DNA of 64,000 bases from Bacillota bacterium (lineage in GTDB: Bacteria > Bacillota > Sulfobacillia > Sulfobacillales > Sulfobacillaceae), in contig JAKACZ010000007.1 of assembly GCA_021820965.1 (NCBI GenBank), positions 1 through 64,000 of the forward strand. The letters are read 5' to 3'. Below the pieces are notes generated by a model. The model saw only the letters and a list, made by a program, of their open reading frames with translations, had not been told where the DNA came from and did no database searches. Positions 53,655 to 63,064 of this stretch are shown one piece after another; the first letter of the stretch is position 1, and every line of letters begins with the position of its first letter. Position numbers and translations under genes: made by a program.

Positions 53655-54140
53655 TCAACGCGTGTGAGGCATCATACGCCGGAACCTGAAAAAGCGTGCT
53701 ACGGTACAGGCGGCGAAAAGAGAGCGGGTGAAACAATGGCGAACCGAGCGGAACGACGCTGATTTCCCGACCGTGCACGACCTTCGCCAGGTGGCAGTGC
53801 GGCTTACGCGGGGAGTGCTGGGGGTGCCAATCATTGTCGTTGGGCCCGGGGGCGGCGATCTGGGGAGTAGCCAAATTCGCTGTATGCTGTTCATATTCGG
53901 GCGCGTGTCCGGCTTAATAGACGCCGGCCAGCGGTTAGCATCCATGGGAATTTTGCCACCAGCGGCGAAATTTTCCGCTTCAAGCCAGGTCCAGTCGTCA
54001 AACCGGGCGGTGTCATCGCCGACCCGAATGGCGCTGCTGAGCAAGCGATCACTTTGTACGGCCGAAGCCCGGTTCACTCTCTGTTCCAGGTGCTTGAGGC
54101 CGACCCAACGGTGCCGGACTCTGAACCATAACGACAGCGG
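53655..54140 (-). CDS. Unknown protein, possibly frameshifted
   Basis: A frame from about 54140 gives WVGLKHLEQRVNRASAVQSD, then SAIRVGDDTARFDDWTWLEAE, then IPMDANRWPASIKPDTRPNM. Near 53880 the plausible coding passes to a neighbouring frame (LAKVVHGREISVVPLGSPLF, then FQVPAYDASHALRG) ending before the PRK06851-like gene. I do not recognise the family. Its position suggests a two-gene unit with the downstream gene. Start and exact frame are uncertain. Confidence 0.35.
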   Translation of the reverse strand, partial: PLSLWFRVRHRWVGLKHLEQRVNRASAVQSDRLLSSAIRVGDDTARFDDWTWLEAENFAAGGKIPMDANRWPASIKPDTRPNMNSIQRIWLLPRSPPPGPTTMIGTPSTPRVSRTATWRRSCTVGKSASFRSVRHCFTRSLFAACTVARFFRFRRMMPHTR

Positions 54141-54205
54141 ATACGCGTTCGGAGTACTATGAGGGCGTGAGTCAAAGCGGCCGTGCGGCTGAGCTGGAGG
54201 ATGCA

Positions 54206-55039
54206 ATGGATAAGGATTTTCCTCATAAAAGGGTGCGGTTGCGAAACGGACTGGATATTGCCTATGTCGAGGTGGCGAACGGGGGAGTGCCGATCGTCTG
54301 GATTCATGGGATGGGCTCGTATCGCGAAACCTTTCATCCCCTGCTTAAGCATCCCCCGCTTGAGGCCCGGCACCTCGCGTTGGACCTGCCGGGATTTGGT
54401 GATTCTTCGCATCTTAGCCGGCGCCATCGTCTTGCTGATTACGCCGAGGCTGTTGACGGTTTCCTAGAGGCGCTGAAAATCCCCGAGGCGGTGTTGGCGG
54501 GTCATTCGTTTGGGGGGATGGTTGCGGGTGAGACGGTTGACCGGTATCCCGCTCGGATACGCGGCATCATTCTTGTCTCGTCGGCCGGATGGCTGGATCC
54601 CGTGAACGCCCTCACACCCACGTCGCTGGTGTGGTTTAATCGCGTCGGAATCTGGGTGACGGGCATGGAATTTTTCGGGCGCCGCATGTTGAGAGCGCTG
54701 GGCGTAGACCCGGCTACCGTAACAACTTCTGACCGCCGCCGGCTTCAACTGGGCTGGCGTAAAGCCTACGAAATGGCACGAATGGGACCATTTTACCATA
54801 GCCCCAATTTCGCGGACCGGGTGTTTGCGGCCGGCCGGCCAACCGCTGTGATCCATGGGGATCGGGACTTGCTCTTCCCGCTGGCCGGGGTAACCGAGGT
54901 GATTGCCGAACGCTCGCCGATTTGGGTTATTGAAGGAGCGGGACACCTTCCTTTCTATTCACATCCGGAGATGTTTCGTGTCGTGTTTGCGAAGGCGTAT
55001 CGTCACGTGGTGGGAAGCCCGCGTAATGCGCCCCGGTGA
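54206..55039 (+). CDS. Alpha/beta-hydrolase
   Basis: 277 residues from ATG 54206, behind GCTGGAGGATGC. VWIHGMGSYRETFHPLL contains the oxyanion HG motif, AGHSFGGMVAGETVDRYPAR the nucleophilic serine near 110, GDRDLLFPL the aspartate and GAGHLPFYSHPEMF the histidine, so the triad is complete. Esterase or similar; substrate unknown. The 3' 113 bp overlap the convergent glutamate synthase-like gene. Confidence 0.85.
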   Translation: MDKDFPHKRVRLRNGLDIAYVEVANGGVPIVWIHGMGSYRETFHPLLKHPPLEARHLALDLPGFGDSSHLSRRHRLADYAEAVDGFLEALKIPEAVLAGHSFGGMVAGETVDRYPARIRGIILVSSAGWLDPVNALTPTSLVWFNRVGIWVTGMEFFGRRMLRALGVDPATVTTSDRRRLQLGWRKAYEMARMGPFYHSPNFADRVFAAGRPTAVIHGDRDLLFPLAGVTEVIAERSPIWVIEGAGHLPFYSHPEMFRVVFAKAYRHVVGSPRNAPR

Positions 55040-56381
55040 TGTCCGCAATGTCCCGATCGAGGGCACACAGGTCGGCTAGCGACAGGTCGTGAACGCTGGT
55101 ATGACCTGCGGTACGGATAGCGATCTCCATTTCCTTGCGGCAGCTCTCGAGAAAGTGATAGAGGCCTAGCGCCGCCTTTTCCGGGTCGAGCGGTATTTTC
55201 GGCTGGGATCGGTAGAATACCAAGTCGGTCGGCGGGTAGAGCGGTACTGCTTTAGTGATTTGATAGTGTGCTAATGCGAACATGGCGATGGTGCCGAGGC
55301 CTACCGCGTCGGCACCCATGGCATAGGCTTTGAGAAAGTCGCCGGGTTCCCGGAAGCCGCCGGAAATTAAGAGGTCGACGTCGTCTCGCGTATGAGTGTT
55401 CTGCAAATGCCGGACGGCGCGCGCTAATGCCATCAAGCTAGGAATGCCAAAGTGGTCCGATAGGGTGATGGGGGCGTTCCCGGTGGCTCCCTCGGTTCCG
55501 TCAATGACTATGGTGTCCACTTGGGCGTCCAGTGCGATGTCTAAGTCGCGTTCCAGATGATCGCCCGCGCCCATTTTGAGCGCGATCGGCACACCGTCGG
55601 TAATGGATCGCAGGTGTTCTACCACATCGCGGAGGCGGCTGGGATTTTTCGGATCCTCGATAAACAGATCGGCGTGAATGGTGGGACGCTCATTCGGACC
55701 TAGATGCATTAGACGCTTGATGTCTGGTGCGACCTCGGTGGGACTGGCGATGACCGCGTTCCCCGGCATGGCTCCTTGGCCGACCTGGATCTCGATCATA
55801 TCGGCCTGTTGGATAATCGCGGGATCGCGGTTCCAGGTCCACCGCCCATATTGCAGGATGTAGTGCGAGGACAACTTCCGTTCCTCTTCGAGAAAGGGTC
55901 CCTGACCCGAGTTCAGCGGAATTTGGCTTCGGCCGGCCGCCTTCGCCAATCCGAGACGTGCCTCTTTGGTCAGAGCCAGACCGTATGCCATACCTGAGAT
56001 GTAAAGCGGCATGGAAATTAACAAGGGTTTTCGCGCGCGGCGCCCCAAGGTCACCGCCAGTTCAACTGGTTCGGTATCGAGCACCGGGCGTCTGGCCAAT
56101 TGCGCCGGAACCATGGCCAAGTCATCGAACCCGTGTGCTGGGCGGGCCGAACCCAGGGGTCGGATGACAACCTCTCCTGAATTTGAACGCAGTGACGAAT
56201 ACAGAAAGTCCATAGGCGGCGTCGAACGGGAAGACACGTACAGTTCGGCCAAGGTGTCTGACATGGGCCGGGTTAAGAGCCCTTGAATTATCCGCTTGGA
56301 AAGTGCGGGAAGAGCTACCAGCAGTGCAATTGCCGAAGCCACCGCGACTATAAATACGGCTGCCAGCGCCGTTAAAAACAT
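54927..56381 (-). CDS. FMN-binding glutamate synthase-like protein
   Basis: 484 residues from ATG 56381. N-terminal helix (FLTALAAVFIVAVASAIALL) then the Glu_synthase (GltS) barrel: KPLLISMPLYISGMAYGLAL, NSGQGPFLEEE, MIEIQVGQGAMPGNAV, VIDGTEGATGNAPITLSDHF, ISGGFREPGDFLKAYAMGAD. FMN site and barrel are intact, but the glutaminase domain of full GOGAT is absent, as in the stand-alone family found in archaea and Bacillota. No NADPH subunit is adjacent. The membrane helix makes a redox-linked role possible. Confidence 0.85.
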   Translation of the reverse strand: MFLTALAAVFIVAVASAIALLVALPALSKRIIQGLLTRPMSDTLAELYVSSRSTPPMDFLYSSLRSNSGEVVIRPLGSARPAHGFDDLAMVPAQLARRPVLDTEPVELAVTLGRRARKPLLISMPLYISGMAYGLALTKEARLGLAKAAGRSQIPLNSGQGPFLEEERKLSSHYILQYGRWTWNRDPAIIQQADMIEIQVGQGAMPGNAVIASPTEVAPDIKRLMHLGPNERPTIHADLFIEDPKNPSRLRDVVEHLRSITDGVPIALKMGAGDHLERDLDIALDAQVDTIVIDGTEGATGNAPITLSDHFGIPSLMALARAVRHLQNTHTRDDVDLLISGGFREPGDFLKAYAMGADAVGLGTIAMFALAHYQITKAVPLYPPTDLVFYRSQPKIPLDPEKAALGLYHFLESCRKEMEIAIRTAGHTSVHDLSLADLCALDRDIADITGAHYAGFPPRDDTPSQTRHETSPDVNRKEGVPLLQ

Positions 56382-56516
56382 GGATATCGCCTCCGCAGCT
56401 AGCCTTTCCTGCACGCGCAATGCTATGCAAACTGGTTAGAAAAACCTATGATAATCTCTTTTTTGGCTTTTCTCAGCCTCTCACGGGACCCGCAGACCTC
56501 ACAGGATTCGTCTGGT

Positions 56517-56712
56517 CGGGGGTGGCTTCCGCCCTATCGAGCGAGGACGTGGATCCCTCGCTCACCGCCGAGGAGCCCGCACGGAGAAGGGAACGGTGAT
56601 CCGTCCCGGTGTCCGTCCGGTGGTACCGTCGATCCGGGTGTTACCCGGCCTCTTCCAGATGCCCCGTCGCTCCTTTCGCCACGTGGTGGCGACGGGGAGA
56701 ATCACAAGCCGG
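56517..56712 (-). ncRNA. Right-end (omega-type) RNA, second copy
   Basis: Same order of helices as the RNA at 14143-14338. The 41 bases at 56657-56697 are identical to 14158-14198. The later stems differ in sequence but still pair: GGGAACGG 56589-56596 with CCGTCCC 56601-56607, and GAGCGAGG 56539-56546 with CCTCGCTC 56556-56563. The shared scaffold end is at 56517; the guide would be read from 56516 downward (ACCAGACGAATCC), different from the other locus. Its TnpB is truncated. Confidence 0.65.
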
Positions 56713-56719
56713 TTATTCG

Positions 56720-57150
56720 GACAATAATGTCTTGCGATACCCTAACCAGGCCCTCAAATACTGATGATGGGATCCCAATGTCTTCGTGATGACCCGTTTG
56801 ATCCGCGCCCACGCACTCCAATCGTTCTGCCGATACTTCGTGTCGTTCCATTGCCGGTGGGTGATCTTGCATCCAGTGTCGCCAGGCTTTGGGAACTCTC
56901 CCGGCGGACTTTCCCGGGACTCCCGTCGGAGCCCGGGACTTTCAGTCCGCCCCGTCGACCAATCACCAAGGCTGCGGCGTGATGGACACTGATGCCATAT
57001 TGGGGTTGATACTTGAACCGCCCAATCACGGAGGTATAGGCCGGTTTGACTTTCCGCAAGGCGACGCCTTCCCGCGGCGCCTCCCGTTCCACGACCGTCA
57101 GTATAAGGCCCGATAAGTAAACTGGTGGGTCACCACAATCCCGCGCTTCG
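56720..57150 (-). pseudogene. tnpB: TnpB-related C-terminal fragment, second copy
   Basis: The fragment begins near THQFTYRAL (frameshifted by a two-base insertion near 57107) and continues EGVALRKVKPAYTSVIGRFK, YQPQYGISVHHAAALVIGRR, GGLKVPGSDGSPGKVRRE, then shifts frame again. It matches the last third of the copy at 12630-14142. It lacks RuvC-I and most of RuvC-II. Like the first copy it has no zinc ribbon and reads GISVHH at the RuvC-III position. Confidence 0.8.
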
Positions 57151-57654
57151 CCTCCTGTCTCCGTTCGGATGGACTGGGTAGGAAGCAGTTTAAACCTCCT
57201 TCCCGACGATATGATAAGTACCCGTCCTCAAGCCCCGATAACCGTGTGAGGCTCACACCCCCGATTGCGCTGCCACAGAAAATTGCGCAAGCAGCTTTTC
57301 TTCCCCGAATTTCACGCTTGCCGCAGCATTCAGCGTCCGAACATGTAGCGTAATGCCATGAATCGGCGTGTATTCGCTCCATTGGCCGGATGCCGCTTCA
57401 GTGCCAAAGGTCCTTGAATTTTCTGCGGTAACGCATAGAAGTGCAGATGCGCTGAGCTATGATTAGCAAGGGGTTCGGACCTTCCATGATGGTTACGAGC
57501 ACAATTTCTTTGCAAAATCGTGGCGAATAACTTGGCGTGGCGACAGGAGTTGTGCGAATCGAACGCGAATATACGCATGTGCCATTTTTAATGCGCTCCG
57601 AAGTACGCGGCACCTCTGCGGTGCATCGTGCCAAGTTAGTAGGGGAGATTCGCC
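57151..57654. other. Intergenic region between the TnpB remnant and dppC
   Basis: About 500 bp with no recognised gene, probably decayed element sequence on its left part and the leader of the peptide permease genes on its right. No convincing promoter pair identified. Confidence 0.35.
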
Positions 57655-58548
57655 ATGGCGACACCAGCACAGATTTCACCATCAACAATTCCCGATGTGC
57701 AAGCGGGGGGTGGACCATCACGCGAGTGGAAGGTATTTTGGAAGAATCCGCTTGGATGGTTCGGGGTGATCGGTCTCACTGTGTTACTGCTGTTCACTTT
57801 TTTGGGACCTGTCTTCTATCACGTCAACGATTTGGCCACCCATATTTCCGACGCACTTCAGCCCCCATCAGCCGCGCATATTTTCGGTACCGATAGCCTG
57901 GGGCGCGACTATCTGATTCGGATGATGGTCGGCGGCCAATTATCTTTAGAAGTCGGATTTGCGGCGGCGGCCACCAGTATGGTATTTGGTGTTCTGTACG
58001 GACTGATCAGTGGCTATATCGGTGGTGTGACCGATGTTATTATGATGCGAATCGTGGACGTCTTATTTTCCATCCCCTATCTCTTTTTGCTTCTTTTTAT
58101 CGATTCCGTGTTTGCTCCCAGCGCGCTGCTCTTGGTGTTCGTGATCGCGGTGGTGTCCTGGTTTGGGGTAGCCCGTTTGGTGCGCGGCCAGGTTTTGTCG
58201 CTCAAGAACAGCGATTACGTCGAAGCGGCGCGGGCGTTGGGATCCTCGCGCCTGCGCATTATGATTCGTCATCTCCTGCCGAACATCACCGGCGTGGTGC
58301 TGGTGTCGACGACGCTGCAGGTAGCTGGGGCGATTCTTACCATCGCCGGACTAAGCTTCTTGGGGTTGGGTCTGCCGCCGCCGACGCCCAACTGGGGCAG
58401 CATGTTGTCAGATAGTATGAATTACATGTTCCAAAATGCGTGGTGGCTTATCTACCCACCTGGTTTTGCGATTTTGCTGGTGGAACTCTGCGTGAACTTT
58501 ATTGGAGTGGCTCTGCATCAAGCGTATGACCCACGGCTCAGACGGTAG
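57655..58548 (+). CDS. dppC: Dipeptide/oligopeptide ABC permease (DppC/OppC)
   Basis: 297 residues from ATG 57655 (TAGGGGAGATTCGCC). N-terminal OppC_N segment with membrane helix (WFGVIGLTVLLLFTFLGPVF), HIFGTDSLGRDYLIRMMVGG, and the EAA loop VEAARALGSSRLRIMIRHLL that docks the ATPase. Six helices. It lies before dppB, the reverse of the usual order. No solute-binding or ATPase gene is within the window; they may lie elsewhere. Confidence 0.9.
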   Translation: MATPAQISPSTIPDVQAGGGPSREWKVFWKNPLGWFGVIGLTVLLLFTFLGPVFYHVNDLATHISDALQPPSAAHIFGTDSLGRDYLIRMMVGGQLSLEVGFAAAATSMVFGVLYGLISGYIGGVTDVIMMRIVDVLFSIPYLFLLLFIDSVFAPSALLLVFVIAVVSWFGVARLVRGQVLSLKNSDYVEAARALGSSRLRIMIRHLLPNITGVVLVSTTLQVAGAILTIAGLSFLGLGLPPPTPNWGSMLSDSMNYMFQNAWWLIYPPGFAILLVELCVNFIGVALHQAYDPRLRR

Positions 58549-58559
58549 GGGAGGCTATC

Positions 58560-59513
58560 ATGGCGAGATACATTCTTGCACGGGTCCTGCAGGCAATTCC
58601 GGCGATGATCGGAATCTCAATCATTGGATTCTTCCTCATTCACATTGTCCCCGGCGGTCCTGCGCAGGCCATGCTGGGCCCAAAGGCGACGCCTGCCAGG
58701 GTCGCGGAGATCAATCAGCAATTCGGCCTGAACAAGCCGCTGGTGGAACAGTACTTTATTTGGATGGGGCAATTGATTCACGGCAACCTGGGCCAATCGT
58801 ATTTCTACGACCAATCGGTTTGGAGTCTTTTGAAGATTAACATGCCGCGCACGTTGGAAATTGTCGGGATCGGAACGCTACTGGCCCACATCGTGTCAGT
58901 GATTTTGGGAAGTCTTCAGGCATACTACAAGAATTCCTGGTTTGACCATCTTACCACTGCCGCCACGTACTTCTTCTATGCGATGCCGTTCTTTTGGCTA
59001 GCGATGATCATGATTATGATTTTTTCGATCACTTTGGGCTGGTTCCCCTCCGGTGGCCTGTCCAATCCGCTGAATTCGCACCCTGGCTTCGGTTCATGGC
59101 TGTCGCATAGTACATTGCCGATTGTGACTCTTGTGATTGGAATTGTGGCCGGGTGGGCCCAATATATGCGGACCTCGATGGACGAGACGTTAGTGCAGGA
59201 TTACATCCGCACTGCCCGATCCAAGGGCGTCTCGGAATTGCGTGTGGTGATGGTCCATGCACTGCGGAATTCCATTCTTCCGCTAATTACCCTGCTGGGG
59301 TTTGCGCTGCCCTATCTCTTATCAGGTGCTTTATTCATCGAGGCAGTATTCAATTATCCCGGCATGGGGCTATTGTTCTGGAACGCGGCTGTGCAGCGCG
59401 ACTATCCGGTCGTACTGGCCATTACTATCTTGTCCGGCGTTTTAACCATTATCGGGAACCTCATCGCGGACCTTTTGTACGGTCTCATTGATCCGCGTAT
59501 TTCGTACAATTAG
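58560..59513 (+). CDS. dppB: Dipeptide/oligopeptide ABC permease (DppB/OppB)
   Basis: 317 residues. YILARVLQAIPAMIGISIIG and FFLIHIVPGGPAQAMLGPKA start the family; the EAA loop IRTARSKGVSELRVVMVHAL is near 220. Pairs with dppC eleven bases upstream and is followed after 51 bases by an M20 amidohydrolase, fitting peptide or acylated amino acid uptake and hydrolysis. Confidence 0.92.
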   Translation: MARYILARVLQAIPAMIGISIIGFFLIHIVPGGPAQAMLGPKATPARVAEINQQFGLNKPLVEQYFIWMGQLIHGNLGQSYFYDQSVWSLLKINMPRTLEIVGIGTLLAHIVSVILGSLQAYYKNSWFDHLTTAATYFFYAMPFFWLAMIMIMIFSITLGWFPSGGLSNPLNSHPGFGSWLSHSTLPIVTLVIGIVAGWAQYMRTSMDETLVQDYIRTARSKGVSELRVVMVHALRNSILPLITLLGFALPYLLSGALFIEAVFNYPGMGLLFWNAAVQRDYPVVLAITILSGVLTIIGNLIADLLYGLIDPRISYN

Positions 59514-59564
59514 CACTTTAAACATTTGCGTGGCTTGGTCAGCTATGCCTGAGGGAGATACACG

Positions 59565-60719
59565 ATGATTGACGACAAAAACTGGGACGCCATTGAACCG
59601 TGGATGATAGACATTCGACGGATCATTCATCGCCGCCCTGAACTGGGTTTGGAGACACCAGAGACTACGAGGTTGGTCGAGTCCGTGCTGGATGGCCTGG
59701 GCATCGCCCACACCCGGCCCAGTGAGTATGGGGTGAAAGGTATCATTGGGGGGGACAAGCCAGGCGGAGCAGTGCTGCTTCGCGCTGATATGGACGCTTT
59801 GCCCATTCCGGAACGTAACGACTTACCCTTTAAATCAGAGATAGAGGGCCGGATGCATGCCTGCGGCCACGACTGCCATACGGCGATGCTTTTAGGGGCG
59901 GCACGATACTTAAAGGACAACACATCTATTCTTAAACGGCCTGTGGTGTTGATGTTTCAACCGGGCGAGGAGGGCCCCGGGGGCGCCCTGCCGATGATTG
60001 AAGGAGGGGTGTTAGAAAACCCTACGGTGACCGAGGCTTGCCAGGTGCACGTGACATCAGACTTGAAAGCTGGCCTCATCGGTCTGACCGCGGGACCGTC
60101 ATCAGGCGCGTGCGACGACTTTACCATGACGGTACTGGGGCGCGGCGGTCACGGATCGGCGCCGCATGATGGCATCGATGCGATTTACGTGTCGGCAGCC
60201 ATCATTCAAGCGGTTCAGAGCCTGGTCAGTCGTGAGCAAGATCCGTTTGACCCGTTGGTGGTGGCGATTGGTACGATCCACGGTGGATTTCGCGAGAATG
60301 TCATTGCCGATCGGGTGGAGATGACCGGCACCATTCGCACGTTGACACCTCAGTCTCGAGAACGTGCTGTGCGGCGATTCCGGGAAGTTGTTGAGGGTGT
60401 GGTGAAGACGCACAACGCCCGGGTGGAATTGGTAGTTGATCCGGGCTACCCGCCCCTGGTTGCAGACATTTCCTGGACGCGCCGTGTGAAAGAAATTCTG
60501 GTAGCGGAGTTGGGCTCGGAGGCGGTGGTTGATGTTCCGGCGTCTTTGGGTGTTGAAGATTTTGCCTATATCGCGGAGCGCGTGCCCGGGCTTTGCCTGG
60601 ATGTGGGAATTGTCGGCGACCAGTTTACGACTGGGCTGCACTCCCCTGGCCTGATCGTGGATGAGCGGGGATTAAAGGCTGGCGCCGCTGCGTTTACAGC
60701 GGTGGCCTTACGCAGTTAG
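59565..60719 (+). CDS. M20-family amidohydrolase
   Basis: 384 residues from ATG 59565 (TGAGGGAGATACACG). Metal ligands of the M20D branch: ADMDALPIPERNDLPF near 70, HACGHDCHTAMLLGAARYL near 100, FQPGEEGPGGALPMIEGG near 135, and the catalytic Glu pair. It hydrolyses N-acyl amino acids, hippurate or similar amides. Adjacent permeases could import the substrate. Confidence 0.9.
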   Translation: MIDDKNWDAIEPWMIDIRRIIHRRPELGLETPETTRLVESVLDGLGIAHTRPSEYGVKGIIGGDKPGGAVLLRADMDALPIPERNDLPFKSEIEGRMHACGHDCHTAMLLGAARYLKDNTSILKRPVVLMFQPGEEGPGGALPMIEGGVLENPTVTEACQVHVTSDLKAGLIGLTAGPSSGACDDFTMTVLGRGGHGSAPHDGIDAIYVSAAIIQAVQSLVSREQDPFDPLVVAIGTIHGGFRENVIADRVEMTGTIRTLTPQSRERAVRRFREVVEGVVKTHNARVELVVDPGYPPLVADISWTRRVKEILVAELGSEAVVDVPASLGVEDFAYIAERVPGLCLDVGIVGDQFTTGLHSPGLIVDERGLKAGAAAFTAVALRS

Positions 60720-60740
60720 CGGGGGAAAGGCACTATTTTG

Positions 60741-60854
60741 ATGCACGTTAGGGATTTGGGGCTATCTGTAGGCGGACTACCCCCGGCGCCTCAGGGGCTT
60801 CACGTATTGGATGCGCGGGAATCTTATAGCTCGGACCTTTCACGGTTGCCTTAA
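60741..60854 (+). CDS. Short ORF, possibly truncated peptidase start
   Basis: 37 residues from ATG 60741 with GGGGAAAGGC upstream: MHVRDLGLSVGGLPPAPQGL then DARESYSSDLSRLP and stop. The opening RDLGLSVGGLPPAP faintly resembles the start of P1 (DmpA-like) aminopeptidases. More likely a truncated gene than a functional peptide. Confidence 0.3.
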   Translation: MHVRDLGLSVGGLPPAPQGLHVLDARESYSSDLSRLP

Positions 60855-61059
60855 CGAAAATCTCGACCCGGCGTATCACCTCGCTTTAGCCGAACGGGGA
60901 GTGCCTTTAGCATTTCACAGGTGGAGCTCAGGATGTGTTTTTAGTGAGGACCAGACGCGCGAATCGACCGACAAGGAACGACTGCACGCCCCTGTCCGAC
61001 CGCGACTACATCAACCAGCTTCTGTTGCCGCAGAACGTGTGTACCAAAATACGCGGTAC

Positions 61060-61610
61060 GGGGGCAGGGGGCGCGCATATCGTCCACTATGGGATTTTGA
61101 TGGCCGTGGATGAGGTGGTGGCTGGTGTGGCACGGACCGGGTTCTGGTGGGCCTACGCACCGGAAGGAATTGAGCCCGACCTGATGACTTTCACTAGAGG
61201 CCTGGCGAGCGGCTACAGTCCGCCCGGTGCTGTAGCGGTGATCTGCTCCCGATCAGGAAGTCTGGCCCATGGTTTAACCTTCGGTGGGAGGCCGGTAAGT
61301 GCCGCGACAGGGCCTGCCGCACTGCAAATTATGGAGCGTGAGCGGTTGGTGGACAACGCCGCCCGCATACAGGGTGCCGTGCTTAGCGAAAAACTTGATC
61401 AATTAGCCGCCCAGTCTGATCCTATCCGCGCGGTGCAGGGGCGCGGCCTCATGCAGGGTTTGGTTCTTGAATCCCTGCTTGGTCGGTCTAATACAGTTTC
61501 AACGGAGCTGGCGGAGGACGCCTTTGAACGCGGCCTGTTGGTCTATCCGGGCGGTGGGTCGGGAAGCGGGCTCAAGGGCGGTCAAGTGCTAATTGGCCCG
61601 CCCCTGATTA
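61060..61610 (+). pseudogene. Class-III aminotransferase fragment lacking the PLP lysine
   Basis: VHYGILMAVDEVVAGVARTG and FWWAYAPEGIEPDLMTFTRG match class-III aminotransferases up to the C-terminal GGQVLIGPPLI. The PLP-lysine motif is normally FAKGLxSGY; here it is FTRGLASGY, so the lysine is arginine. The N-terminal half is missing, and the frame runs on without a stop into the MFS gene. The cofactor cannot be held, so it is inactive. Confidence 0.7.
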
Positions 61611-61858
61611 GTGCGGAACCAGCGGGTAAGTCAACGAGTCGGGTGATTCGGCTCGGCACGGGGGAGGGACACGGAGCCACTGCAAGGGTACCCCAAATTC
61701 AAATTGCCGCCGGCTGGGGTTGGCATATCCTGAACATCCGAACAGGGCGGATTTGCTCAGCAGCGGCACGTCTGATATTGAACGATATTCGCGCTGGGCT
61801 TGAAGCTTCCGTGTGTCCTGTGGAGCATGTTTCCGTCGGTCCTGACTTGTTCGGGGAG

Positions 61859-63064
61859 GTGATTATCCGGTATACCAAAGAGTTGCTCCCGGTGATTTTT
61901 AGCCAATGGATAGTCTCGTTGGCTGACGGCGTATTGATACCGTTCGTCAGTATTTATCTGGTTCGTGACCTAGGACTCGCTCCCGCGTGGGTTGGTATCA
62001 TTGTCGGGATCTCCGGACTGGGAATCGTGGCTGGGCAGTTGCCTGGCGGTGCGTTGGCGGATCGCCTGGGGGTGAGCCGCATGATTGTTGTGGGACTGAC
62101 CGTCGCTGCCTGTGCCAATCTGCTGGCGGGCTTAACCCGAAATCCAGTTCTGTTTGGGGCGGCATACGGTGTCGCATTTTTCGCATCGGCCAGCATCAGT
62201 CCGGCCTTTTACGGAGCCGCAGCGGCACAGGTTGGCCAGGGAAAAAATCTTCGCTCGGTGGGCTTGCTGATTACTGCCCAAAACGGCGGTATCGCGGCGG
62301 GAGCTTTGGTGGCCTGGCCTTTCTTATCGATGCACTTGGGCAGCATCTTCTTCCTCGCGGCCTTCATCGACGTTGTAGGAATTGGCGTAGCTTGGCGCTT
62401 TGTGACGAGGCCACAGCCAGACAGGGGACCCAGGGCATTTCAGTGGTCAGATTGGATTTCTCTTCCCCCTAGAGAAAATCGTATGTTTTGGCCGGTGGCG
62501 CTGGCGGGATTCCTTCTAGGCGTGCTGTACAGCCAAATGTGGTCGACAGTGCCCATTGTCTGGGCCCATAGGGCAGGGGCAGCGTCCGTATTCGCGCTGT
62601 TATGGTTTCTCAACGGGGCCGCCATCTTCACCTGTGAACGGCCGATCGCTCGAGCTCTCGAACATCGGAGTCCCAAGTTCTGGATGGCAGCGGCCGGCAT
62701 CATCTATGGCATGGCACTGGGATTGTTCAATCTTGGCGACACCCTGCCGGTGCTTGTGGTCAGTTTTGGTGTTCTCACGCTGGCGGAGCTGATTTATGAG
62801 CCATTTCCGCCGACGTTTTATTCGGCGGCGGCTCCGACCGGACACCAGGCCCGCTTCCAGGCCGCCGGCAATGTGACCAATGCGGCGGGGCTGGTGGTAG
62901 GGCCTGTGATCGGCGATCTACTTCTGCAGTGGAACCGACCGGATCTGGTGTGGAGCCTGATGGCGGTGTTGGGCCTACTCTCGGCACTCTCCATCGTTCG
63001 GGCTCGAACCCCACATGCCGCCTGGGAGCAAATTTCCAACGAAGTGAGGGATTCTTTTGAGTAA
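61859..63064 (+). CDS. MFS transporter
   Basis: About 401 residues and 12 helices if started at GTG 61859. The MFS signature between helices 2 and 3 is GGALADRLGVSRMIVVGL; LVRDLGLAPAWVGIIVGISG precedes it. The same frame is open back to 60935 through the aminotransferase remnant, but the transporter alone has normal length. No good start is seen: CGGGGAGGTG overlaps the GTG itself, so an ATT or ATC start is possible. The S9 peptidase start overlaps its last codons. Confidence 0.75.
   Translation: MIIRYTKELLPVIFSQWIVSLADGVLIPFVSIYLVRDLGLAPAWVGIIVGISGLGIVAGQLPGGALADRLGVSRMIVVGLTVAACANLLAGLTRNPVLFGAAYGVAFFASASISPAFYGAAAAQVGQGKNLRSVGLLITAQNGGIAAGALVAWPFLSMHLGSIFFLAAFIDVVGIGVAWRFVTRPQPDRGPRAFQWSDWISLPPRENRMFWPVALAGFLLGVLYSQMWSTVPIVWAHRAGAASVFALLWFLNGAAIFTCERPIARALEHRSPKFWMAAAGIIYGMALGLFNLGDTLPVLVVSFGVLTLAELIYEPFPPTFYSAAAPTGHQARFQAAGNVTNAAGLVVGPVIGDLLLQWNRPDLVWSLMAVLGLLSALSIVRARTPHAAWEQISNEVRDSFE

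Noticed and set aside
53728-54162. 144-codon plus-strand frame
   Set aside because: The minus strand gives a more protein-like translation here; the plus product is low in recognisable features.
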